Shown: positions 33,791-44,415 of the stretch, piece by piece
Layout of the letters: each line of letters opens with the position of its first letter
Numbering within the stretch: the stretch's first letter is position 1
Assembly: GCF_002127325.2 (NCBI RefSeq)
Contig: NC_035444.2
Location: 34,984,904-35,048,903, forward strand
DNA length: 64,000 bases
Origin: Helianthus annuus
Taxonomy: Eukaryota > Streptophyta > Magnoliopsida > Asterales > Asteraceae
Direction: 5' to 3'
The notes under the pieces: generated by a model
Database searches by the model: none
Seen by the model: only the letters and a program-made list of their open reading frames with translations
What the model was told of the DNA's origin: nothing
Position numbers and translations under genes: made by a program

Positions 33791-36658
33791 TCTGGAGCTT
33801 TGGTACTAACACCAAAAATAACGTATGCTTAGATGCAAGTTATTATGAGATCATCGTAATAGATGATTTATAAAGTCATGGTATTACTAAACCATAATGG
33901 CTGTTTGGTTTATAACTTCCTTATAGTATGCTACTAGAAAGTATGTCAATTATATTTAGCCTAGGTCAAAAGGACCATCAATTGAGTTTATGGTTTGGAC
34001 CGAGTCCATCACCTTTTGACTGGGGGTCACAATGTCACAACTGTCTTTGTCATAACGACAATCTTTAGATAGTTGGAAGGCTTGTCATGAAGGACATTAA
34101 TAATCATAGGCCCGAAGGCCTTGTCACAAAGGACATACAAACTATGGCACTTAAGGAATTAATATATAAGCTTCAATCTTATTGGATCAGAGATCTTAAG
34201 GTTCGAACATAGTTCATCACCTTTGGACAGAGAGTCAAAGACTACAACCGTCATCTTGTGGAAGATAATTTATTTGCCACAAAGGCTAGTCAATGTACAT
34301 CATTCTGACTAACTAGATGATTGTGAGCCCCAGAGGAGTCAGTCATGGTGAAGCTTTGAAGGCCAACTAACCATGAAGTAATAGCTTACTTAATTATAGG
34401 GAATTGTCGAACTTGATAATTTAAATAGCCATGGTGCAAACAAACCATATAGGCTAATAGATAGTATTTAGTTTATTTGATCATGTTTTGCCTAGATTTT
34501 AAATAAACCATCTTTGGCGTTTAAATGGAATAAATCCTTTATACTTACTAGACAGGGGACATAAGTCACGACTGTCAATGTCATAGCGACATCTTATATA
34601 GCACAACGGCTTGTCCCATAGGACTTTTCGATGGCATAGATGCCTTGTCACTAGGGAAATTTTAAAACATAACCAATGATTCCTTTGGATCGGAAAATTT
34701 CATAATTCATTGTCTTGACAAGAAGTTATGAAATAGTACTATCGTTTTCATGTATGCATCTTTGCCCGTAGGTATACATCCCAGTGGATGTTTAGATGTG
34801 TACATCATGTTCGACGTTTATTAGCCATGATTCCTATCGATCATATAGACTAATTAAGGGGTTTGGAAGTTCCTAATATAAAGGTGACAATCGCGATTTT
34901 ATCGCATCACTGTTGTCGGGAGTGTTAACACGTTTTCAAGTGTTAATCAGGATCTGAATCTCTTCTAAACAGGTTTTACCATCTTAGCAAGGTCTTCAAT
35001 GACATTCAAGCTAGGTCAAACCTTTTAAGATTCTCCTTTAAAACATACACTTAACAGAAAAGGAATAATGTTTATTTTATTCAGGATTTTTATCATGAAT
35101 CCTAATTTATAAGTGAGTAATAGCACAAATGGCCTAGTCGAGTAGACAAGTTTAATTTATAAGCCATGATCGTCTGGGATCGAGGCATTTAGTAATAGCA
35201 CAAAAGGCTTAGTCACGTGGACAAGTTTAATTTATAAGCCATGATCGTCTGGGATCAAGGCATTACAATTTATCCTAGTTATAAATCATTACGGATATTG
35301 AGGTGGCACCAAGGCCTAGTCACAAGGACATTTATAAATTATAAGCTAGGATTTCAGAGAATCGAAGCCTTGAGGTTTGAACCTAGTTCATTACCTTTTT
35401 CTGACAGGGAGTCATAGCTACCACTGTATTTATTAAAATTTCTGGCCCGTGGGCCTATCAATTAACATCTCGTAAGATGTTAAGACATATAGTCATTGTA
35501 CTGATGATACGTTCAGCGGTCAAAGTAATGACATGACGCCATGATCAGTGTCATTAATTTAATCAACTGTCGTTCAGTGGTCATAATGATGACATGACGG
35601 CAGGATTAGCACTTAATTTAAATCGAATGTCATTCAGCGGTCATAATAATGACATGACGACCAGATTATCGTCTAGAGGGCTTTTGAGCATAGCTCACCC
35701 CCTTAGGACAGGGAATCTCAAAAGATTCACAACTGTCGATGTCGCAATCGGACAGTGTATTATAGCTCGTGGCACTTCATCCTTAAGGGATGATTATTTT
35801 ACTTACAGGGAATTTTAAATAAATCCCAATTTTCAAATTTATTACCCGTAGGCACTTCATCCTTAATGGATGGCTATTTTACTTGCAGAGAATTTTTAAA
35901 TGAATCCCAATTTTCAAATTTTATTACCCGTAGGCATCAAGTCATTATCAGACTTGTATACAGATATAATCTGCAGATAATTTATAAAAAGAGTGGCTTG
36001 TGTGATTTTACGGTCACGCTTAGCCAGGAGTGTTAACATGTTTACATATGTTAACAGAGATTTGAATCTTTTCAACCAGGTTTTACCATATTGGCCAGGC
36101 CTTTTATTAAGACATTCAAGCTAGGTTTTACCTTACTAAGATTCTTGTTAAATGGCAAATCAAATAAAAATTGATATTTTCCTTTTATTTAATATTTCTT
36201 ATTTAGAATGAAAGTCCAAACGTAATCATTCCATTATATAAAAGTAAAAGTATAAAGTTGCCCTAAGCGGGGACTTGAAAGGAATAATGTTGTCCTCGCA
36301 GGGACTGAAAGATAAATATGTCCTTATAAGGACTAATAAGGAAACGATCTTCAGTAAAAGGAGCTTCTTCTTCATTTTATTTCTGAATGCTTTCTCCTTG
36401 GATGTTCATTTCACTTTAGCCGTGGTACGAAGCTCAGCATTTCGGGACTCCGGGTGTGGAGAACTCCTATTACGGCTCCTTCGCTTGGCGACGTATCCAA
36501 TATATAAAATAATTGGAAGCAGTAAATTCCAGATTAGAATCGGGAGTATTCCTATGTTAAGTCTAGACTCAGAAGGTTAAGGAATGTGCTATTGTGTCAT
36601 TGAGATTAAACACTAAGGCTAGTGTTTAATTTACTCAATGTTGGCTCTGATACCAACC
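33791..36658 (-). other. Leader of Tekay-1, modular repeats and small hairpins
   Basis: About 2.9 kb between the primer site and gag without a coding frame. It contains pairs or triples of local repeats: about 84 bp at 35110-35270, about 42-60 bp with GGTCATAATAATGACATGAC at 35500-35670, and about 90 bp with GGCACTTCATCCTTAA at 35771-35940. The words CACAACTGTC or similar and GTCATA recur across the leader. Many compact perfect hairpins occur, for example ACATCC-CAGT-GGATGT (34777-34792) and GAATCT-CAAA-AGATTC (35713-35728). Similar leader sequence follows gag in the element at the right edge (63640-64000). Confidence 0.7.
36640..36656 (-). other. Primer binding site of Tekay-1 (initiator Met tRNA)
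   Basis: Sense strand reads TTGGTATCAGAGCC a few bases from the end of the 5' LTR, complementary to the initiator tRNA-Met 3' end. Confidence 0.8.
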
Positions 36659-39600
36659 TGTCACACCCCGATCTCCACGTGTCACCGGTGGGCCCGGTGG
36701 GGGTAACGTGACGTAGTTGATAACATCATAGTCAAACAACACAATATATAAATGCACAGCGGAAGCAGAAATAGATTCATTTCAACTTTACATAAACGTA
36801 ATATTTAATATCACAAGTAGTTGAAACGGATCCACAGGCGGATCAAATAAAATAAGATAAATGTTCAACAGACTTTAGACGCCTAGAACTTGCAAGATTC
36901 TTTACTAACGCCCTGAGCAGCTTCCAGCCTATTACGTACTTGTACCTGTCACTTAGACTTTGGAAAATACGTCAGTTTTCACTGGTAAATACACTCAACT
37001 GACTCATTTGAAAAGAGTTTATGAAAATTGGTTTAGGCGCACAAGGCACAAAACTATTTTGACACTTGATTAAAATGCACAAGGCAATATTAATCTTTTA
37101 TACTTGGGACAAACTATATCTCATGTTATCAGTTTTACATAACTTGCTCTACATACGGGGCCCGGTCCTATGCCGGTTCAAGATTAACCGACACACCACT
37201 ATTCCCTTATTGGGAATCCCATAATGGGTATAATCAAGTAATAAGCATGAAGCATCTGTCAGGTGTATGCCTACACCCCGTGCTTAGGTCGTGGCCATTT
37301 GCAATTAATGAGTCAAGGATATCCAGGACACGGTCGCATTAACCCCCAATGTTTCAGTCAAGCAATACGAATTAAAACAGGTTATTTGAATTTCCCGACA
37401 CATTGGTCTTCGAATCCCATACCTGACCATGCGGTATTTATATTACCGTATCCCAAGCCCGTAATAGGGAAAATAAGTTAAGAGTATTTACCTGAGCTAG
37501 CTCCTGTCTTAAATAGCAAGAATTATAATAACTCAGCCGTATTCACTTAAGTAAGCGTAGGTACAATTTACCGGAAGGCTCTAGTCTGGAACGATGGTAT
37601 AAATAACCAATTAGAATACTAACGGGTCTTTAATTAAGCCTAAGCTTAGACCGGTTAGTTTTAAGGAAATATACGGTTTACGCACGATTAAGCGAAGACC
37701 GGATAGAACGTGATTTAGACCCGACAAGTTTGAATACTTGTATAATATGGGTATACTAAATACATTCTGGATTTTGAAATAAAAAATGATATCGTTTGAC
37801 CCGTTTCGGTCAATTTACGCAAACTAGTTACGTAACCCGAACCGAACGCAAAAAGGGCGATACGGGTAGACAAATGATTCAAATGCAAGTTCCCTGATAT
37901 AATATGCTTTAAATATGATATAATATCAGTAAGTTATGTTCTATATTGCCCGGAAGAATTTTAAACTCAATTTATGCCTTAGAAGGGCATTTTGGTCATT
38001 TAAAAGATAATAAAAGAGTAAAATTAGAAATCTGAGTTTCGGGTCTGGTTCATACAGTAAATATACTTAATATAACATATTATATCAGTAGGGTATGACC
38101 CATATATCAAATTTATCATTTAAAATCAAACTATGCACCGTAGGGGTATTTTAGTAATTTCACAAGGGCTAAAAACGCCAAAACTGGAAATCTGAGTTCA
38201 TATACTTATACTTACTGTTATTATATGAAAATATGCAAATTACATCAGTAGGTATAAGTCTTATATGTTTAAAATGAGTATAACGCTTACTATGCGCTTA
38301 AAATGCTAAAAATGCGATTTAAGGGCGTTTTCGGGTTTTCACAAAAAATCTGAGATTTTTATATTTCCAGAATAGTTAAAATAATTTATTTAACATTTGA
38401 AATCAGTAGAAAAAGGTTTCGGGTCAAAAGGATGTGTAAAACTCATTTTATGACTAAAACGGTCAAAACCGACATAAGCCGAAATGACTAGGCGATCTAG
38501 GATCCGTTCAGCCAAAAATTAATTAAAAATCATCAAAATTCCCAGAATATTATAATACATCAGTTGGTAAAAAGTTTCGTATCAAAACGTGGCCAGAAAC
38601 GGGTTCTACGCGAAAAGGACCGTTTATGTAAATTTATAATATAGTTTTACGCTAATGGCCATAACTCAAAATCTGGACCACCAACTGATCCGAAATTTTC
38701 GGTGCAAGTTTATATATTAGAAATAAAGATTTCTACTCTTTCACTGTTCCAAAAATCACGTTTTATATCAAAAAGGGCAAGATAGTCAACTTTATGCATA
38801 AATCGGAAACATGCATTCGAATAGGCTAAACATAGACTTAATCAACAAAAATTCCAGAAGGTTTAACCAAAATAAAAATGGTCAAAAATACTTTCCAATA
38901 CAGATCTCGAACATGCATGTACGAATCCGAATCGATAGTCTACGAAATAGTCGTTTTACAAGACTTTCGGTTCCGATTCGTGTCTATACTATAGATTGTC
39001 GAGTGGATGATGATTAAAACACATTCTCATATGTTTTACAAGTCATTTTTAATGATCAATCAGGTTGCATGTCATCTATATCATTAATCATGTTATTTTT
39101 CACAAAAATCGCTTCTGTTGACTTTTTAGAAATAGGTTTGACTCGACATTTAGCATGCATGTAGTGGGAATCAGAGAGTGCCCTTTAGAGGGTTTGTTTC
39201 CCACATAAATACCAATCTATAACAAGTTTCAATTCGAGAAATGACTGAAAGAAATCCGTTTAATCAGAAAGTCAAAGGTTATGAACACCCAGTTTGACTT
39301 TTAGCAATTAACACAACAAGAACGGATTAAAGAACGAATTTGAAAGCTTACAAGAGTCCTATAGGTGTTTAATGAACACTAGGAGTCGGCCTTGTTGATC
39401 AGATTTCCTCCAGAAAGCTGCCTTGAAGTTCTTGAAGGTTGAGAGCACTTGTTCTTCAATGGTAAATGATCAAAATGAGATCAAAACCTGATTTAAACCC
39501 ATAAATTCGAGGCCACTGTAGTAGTAGGCATGCATGGCATGTTATTGGGTTAATTGGAGGTGCAAATGAGCTGTATGGCACTTGAAATCGGACCCAAATC

Positions 39601-40281
39601 AACCATTTTCGAATTTCTGTTCGCTGGGCAACCCACGCGGCCCGCTTGGGCTTTCCCAGGCGGGTCGCCTGACCCTCCTGATCAGCCAACAACTTTTAAA
39701 CATTGACAGAAATGACCCCTGAACTTGTACGCGATGTTTCGGCTACTTTTCTCGACCCGTAAACCCCCAAACTTGGTTTCTAAGAACCTTAGGACTTTTA
39801 CCAACATGGTAATGTCCTCGGATAACTTTGCGCTCAACCGAAAAGCCATGAAATTCGACGTTGACGCTTTTAGTCCCTTAAGTACGGTTTTGGCCATAAC
39901 TTTCTCATACGTTGACGAAATTTCATGAAATTTTTACCACATATTCTAGTGAGTATATTTTAGCTATACAAAGCTTCGGGTCTGCCAAAAGTTCACTCAG
40001 AGGTATAAATTAAACATGTTGACACTTTTGGCCCCTATAGTTTGAAATACTTCACTTTTGTGCAATTTCCGCGTCGTATGATCCATGAACCATCCGTTAA
40101 AGGTTATGAACATTATGGGGTTATCATAGAGCCTATTTATCCATTGTTGACACTTTGGACCCTTACGTTCCATAGTTTTCACTGTTTGTCACTTTTAGTC
40201 CCTCTAAAGTATGTTTTCACATCACGGAACCTTATGACACGTGTCAAGACATTATTGGACGAAATTTTTCGAGGTGTTACA
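36659..40281 (-). repeat. 5' LTR of Tekay-1 (3623 bp)
   Basis: Copy of 26687-30311, two bases shorter, with the same GC-rich patch. It would contain the promoter; no strong TATAAA box is seen at the place where the related LTR at 55672-59055 has one. Confidence 0.95.
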
Positions 40282-40329
40282 GGGGGTTTCTGAATTGATA
40301 TTGGCCCCAAAACCATAGGGTTGTAAATT

Positions 40330-41043
40330 GAGGTTTACTCTAATGTCTACGTACAATAGGGCTTATCGTACATTACGTACGCGATAACCCCAGCCGTCAG
40401 ATCTTCATCTCCCATGCGATTTAATACCTCCATGCGAACTGTACGAGTTGTGCGAATTCAATCTTTCACATGCGATTTTCTCCATCTACACACCCCATGA
40501 CATTTTTCACATTACCCCATGCTAACCATTTTTTCACATGCGATATTCAATTTCCCATATGCGATTCTACACACCCCATGCCATTTTTCACATTACCCCA
40601 TGCTAGCCATTTTTTCACATGCGATATTCAATTTTCCACATGCGATTCTACACACCCCATGCCATTTTTCACATTACCCCATGCCATTTTTTCACATGCG
40701 ATATTCAATTTTCCACATGCGGTTCTACACACCCCATGTCATTTTTCACATTACCCATGCTAGCCATTTTTTCACATGCGATATTCAATCTTCCACATGC
40801 GATTCTACACACCCCATGCCATTTTTCACATTACCCCATGCCATTTTTTTCACATGCGATATTCAAATCTTCCACATGCGATTTTGTTCATCTACACACC
40901 CCATGCCATTTTTCACACTACCCCATGCTAACCATTTTTTCACATGCGATATGTATTGAATTCGCACCAGATCTGCACCTGATCGAACGGCTGGGATGAT
41001 CGCGTATGTATAGTACGATAAGCGCATTTGTATTTTACTCTTT
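40330..41043. mobile_element. Non-autonomous DNA element with imperfect TIRs and tandem repeats
   Basis: The left end (TTTACTCTAATGTCTACGTA, then GGGCTTATCGTAC, ACGTACGCGATAA and CAGCCGTCAGATC) is an imperfect inverted repeat of the right end (complement GTAAAATACAAATGCGCTTA, then TCGTAC, ACGCGAT and CAGCCGTTCGATC). It is about 0.7 kb and sits just right of the Tekay-1 insertion. The centre is a minisatellite. It shares its subterminal words with the element at 24530. Confidence 0.65.
40480..40955. repeat. Tandem repeats, about 80-bp unit, five to six copies
   Basis: The unit contains CACATGCGATATTCAATTTT, then CACATGCGATTCTACACACC and CATTTTTCACATTACCCC. Unit starts near 40536, 40616, 40693, 40772, 40851 and 40939. 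Because units are near multiples of the codon length in places, His/Phe-rich open frames appear in more than one frame; none is a gene. Confidence 0.9.
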
Positions 41044-42059
41044 ACCTATATATGTATAACCTACGAAAACCAATTTTCCTCAAATTATCTAAGAAATCCT
41101 AACTTTTTAATCCCCAAATTGAACAAGAATTGCCCTCTATTATTAAGAATTACCAGAGGGCTTTTGATTGTTAAAGAATTATGAACAAAAGCATGTAATA
41201 ATTATACCTATACAAGCTCAGTTGATCGGAAAATAGAGGTGGCCGAAGTTGGGCTTTTTAGGCGAGCTTGGACGAATTTAGAGTGAATTTTTATGAGGCG
41301 AGTCGAACGAGGATCAAAGGTCCTCCATTTATACACAATTGAAGTGATCAAACGATAGAGTTGTAGTTTGGAATTTTCGAAGGTTTTGGCTTAACAGATA
41401 AACATAGTTGTAAAACATATGATGATACTCCATATTTAGTTAGGATTAGGGTGGAGATAAGAATTATCGCGAAGAATAACGCGTTTAATACGTTTAGATA
41501 AGGATTCTGGGTTTGCCAGAAATTCGTCGGAGAATGTGATAACCGGAATGAATGGCAGGTGTTTTTGTGTTTGTTTTTAAAAGTTTCACGGTTTTGACAC
41601 TTATAGTCCCTGTGGTTTTTAGATCTTGGTAAAACATGTTTTAAACTTTGTAAAGCTTTCTATTTTCAAATCTTTATGACGATGGCAGGTTTGGTCCTCT
41701 GGGTTCGATAAGTTTTTAAACTTACATGATATTGTATATAAACTTATAAAACTCTATAATATTAATTTCCATAATCTTTTATTTATTTTATAGAGTTTAT
41801 TTCTTAGCTTTTAAAAACACCACTTTTTTAAACCTTTAAAGATAAGTTGTATAAAATTTTGTTAATACGATAAAAGTATACTTGTTTATTAGATAATTTC
41901 ACCAAATTTTATATATTCGTAAATATGTAATTAAAAAAATGACAAAATAATTCGAAGCGTTCTATCGGATGCAAGTACAATGGAAATTTACTATATATAT
42001 TAATTTTCCAATTGAAATGAACAATAAATTTATAGTATTATAACAATACATAAATTTAT
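41044..42059. other. AT-rich non-coding region
   Basis: No coding frame recognised. Around 41590-41710 are phrases such as TATAGTCCCTGTGGTTTT and GTTTGGTCCTCTGGGTT, typical of retroelement or MULE arms in this genome, but without a partner nearby. Confidence 0.4.
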
Positions 42060-42667
42060 AATTATTAATCTAAGCTTAGTGTCAACCAATACTGGTATCA
42101 AAAATACAGGTACAATCCAGTTCATTATCAGTACATGAAGGTAAAAATCAGCACTAGCCTGATACAGAAAACGCCAAAAGTCGGTGTTCATCCCTGATCA
42201 TGGGTGCCGTACAAACAACAACGGTATCGTACAACTTTTTCTTGTTGATTTTCTTCAACTTTTAATGATTTCTTTTTTTAGTTTCAGGGGTAGGGATGAG
42301 CTCGGTGGCAACCGATACCGAAAATACCGGTTACGGTACCGGCATATGACGGTAAAAATCGGTAGCGAACCGACGCCAAAAGTCGGTACCGAATTGGTAC
42401 TTAGGATCCTTCGTTTTGGGAAATTCGGTACTGGTACCTAGTATTATTTGCTCATCTCTGACCACAGGTTTCATACGAACAACATCATTAACATACAATT
42501 TTTTTGGTTGATTTTCTTTCGATTATTTTTTACTGTTTTTTTACATTTTCTTTTTATTTTTGTTAGTTGTTCTGCGTGCAATGCGCTCGTAATGATTTCA
42601 AAGCACATGTAAACACATACTAAATAACAAAAGAAGTTCGTCGCAACGCGGCTAGTCATAAACCTAG
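42060..42667 (+). mobile_element. Helitron-like element, copy 2
   Basis: Homologous over most of its length to the complement of 9051-9700 (shared words AAAATACCGGTTACGGTACC and GGTAGGGATGAGCTCGG). It ends with a hairpin-like GTCGCAACGCGGC and then CTAG followed by T at 42664-42668, as expected for a Helitron 3' end. The 5' border is approximate. No coding capacity. Confidence 0.5.
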
Positions 42668-43360
42668 TTAAAAAGAAAATAACTTACCTGAAAGTACTGG
42701 ACGTTCAAATCCGTGGACGTTCAAATTTGGATGAAAATAAGATTAACGAAGTCCATAGTCAAAATAGGGAGCATGAGATTGCATTAAAAGCTGTTAGTCT
42801 GTTACAAAAGATATTGAGGTTGCTGATTGTGCTTACCATTTCGGTTTATTATGAATATTTGCTATGGAAAACATGGTTTTAAAAAAGAAGTCAATGGATG
42901 GGTGTTGTACACTTGTCCGAACAGGAAGACAAGGGTGTATATGTGGCGCCCATCCATATAAATCTTAACTGCCCATCCATATAAATCTAAACAAATGTTC
43001 CTTAGGTTAGGCTGGAGGGTGGGGTTGGAGCTCCCTAGGGGTTTTATTAGTCCACCTAAGCGCCACGTAGGAGCCATGTCAGCCAGCTGAGGGCTTTATC
43101 ACGCCCCCTTTAATTTGCAGGGTGTGGATGAAGTCTCCGTCATCATTACCTAATTATTTATTTATTTAAATATTTATTTTTTAAAATTAAATGGCAATTT
43201 TAATAACTAGAAAATTAAAAAAACACATAATTTCATTAAAAAAAATAAAAACACTACAAAGTCATTAAAAAAATATAACTAGAAAATTTATAACTAATAA
43301 TTTATTACTCGTCGTCTTCATCGACTCCTCCTTGTTCATGATAAAACCATAGGTGCTCGG
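42668..43360. other. Flank of the Harbinger element, no gene
   Basis: AT-rich. At about 43040-43110 the GC-richer words GCGCCACGTAGG and GGGGGCGTGATAAAGCCCTC (complement) look like Harbinger terminal sequence. 43140-43300 is A-rich. Confidence 0.4.
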
Positions 43361-44292
43361 TCAGATCGGCTCGAAGGTTATGGGGTGTGTTCCCCGTATC
43401 TTCGCTCGGATAGCTTCTTTCTCAGCGTATGTTAGTATTGGGTTCGTCGGTTGGTTACTTTCATCATAGCTTTCTCCACAAAACGCTCTACCCGAGTCCT
43501 CCAATATCATGTTATGCAAAATGATACACGTATACATGATGGCTGGGCGATGATAGACCATCTTTTTTTTAACACACTGAAAACCCACTCGATATCTTTT
43601 CTTGCTGACTCTTGTTTTTTTCTTGAAATACAATCTTTTTTGTCATCTGGACATGAAAGAGTTTTTACGAACGTCGCCCACTCAGGATAAATACCGTCTG
43701 TGAGATAGTAGCCATACTTATACTCCACGTCGTTTGCATATAATGAAGTATCTGGTGCAACCCTGTCTATGACATCGTCGAAAAGATTCGAGGACATTAA
43801 AACTGCAATGTCATTGTTCGCACTAGGCATGCCAAAGTACGCATGCCAAATCCATAAATCTTGAGAAGTGAGCGCTTGTAATATTAGGGTAGGACCATCG
43901 TGGTTACCACGATGATATTGCCATTTCCAAGCGGTTGGACATGCCGCCCATTCCCAGTGCGTGCAATCAAGACTACCCAACATCCCAGGAAACCCGTGTG
44001 TACGCTGATGGGCCTTGTATAGAAGTGGAACGTCGGCTGCGGTTGGCATCCTCAAATATTGTCTCCCGTACAAAGAGATAACACCTAATAAACTAGTGTT
44101 AATAAAAAATAACAACGATGCAAATAAAAATAACAAATAATAGTGTTAAAAAAATTACCTTCACAAAAATTTTCAAGAGACTCACAACACATTCTTGACG
44201 ACATCCTTAAATATTCATCCCACGCATCACTCTCTGTGTCGTACGCTAGTTGCCTAATAGCTGCTGTACACTTTTGTAGTCCAGAGAAACTG
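43361..44292 (-). pseudogene. PIF/Harbinger transposase, truncated and frameshifted
   Basis: DDE nuclease family ('plant transposon protein', related to ALP1-type genes). Exon 44292-44159 (QKCTAAIRQLAYDTESDAWD), a 74-bp intron with GT..AG (44158-44085), then 44084 onward with the catalytic-core motif GSLDCTHWEW, the PTAWK..Y..GNH stretch, LWIWHAYFG and ARKDIEWVF. A frameshift of about four missing bases near 43555 separates this from the last part (MYTCIILHNMILEDSG) ending at 43361. The N-terminal part is absent: at 44292 the frame is replaced by an LTR-like sequence. The protein is inactive. It could be the relict of a source for the Harbinger-type MITE at 19448. Confidence 0.88.
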
Positions 44293-44415
44293 TAACAACC
44301 CGACTTTCCGGGTCATTGCTTGTATCTGTCATTTCTTGCTTAATTACTTGTACTCCCAAGATTTTGATTATCGCTATGGGTTAAAACTATATTTTACTAA
44401 ACGTTTATTACAACG
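44293..44415. mobile_element. Fragment of a further LTR, interrupted by the LARD
   Basis: Begins TGTAACAACCCGACTTTCCG, a typical gypsy LTR start, and breaks into the transposase gene. It is itself split by the element at 44416; the continuation is 53276 to about 53294. Confidence 0.5.

Larger units (their letters stand above)
26687..40281 (-). mobile_element. Tekay-like gypsy element, gag kept, pol decayed (Tekay-1)
   Basis: A full insertion of 13.6 kb: LTRs 26687-30311 and 36659-40281, target duplication GGGGG (26682-26686 and 40282-40286), primer site beside the right LTR and purine tract AAGGGGGTGAGGA beside the left LTR. Transcription is on the minus strand. The interior (6.3 kb) contains an open gag frame, a pol of which only the integrase end and C-terminal region are recognisable at good similarity, decayed protease/RT remnants, and a long repetitive leader. 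LTRs show only two substitutions and one 2-bp indel by eye, so insertion is very recent although pol has long been dead: it must have been copied in trans. Confidence 0.93.

Noticed and set aside
40480..40955. CRISPR-like array
   Set aside because: Units of about 80 bp without unique spacers, in a plant DNA transposon.
40470..40999. Three overlapping His/Phe-rich frames that look like repeat proteins
   Set aside because: They arise from the 80-bp minisatellite in several frames at once; unit lengths vary by non-multiples of three.
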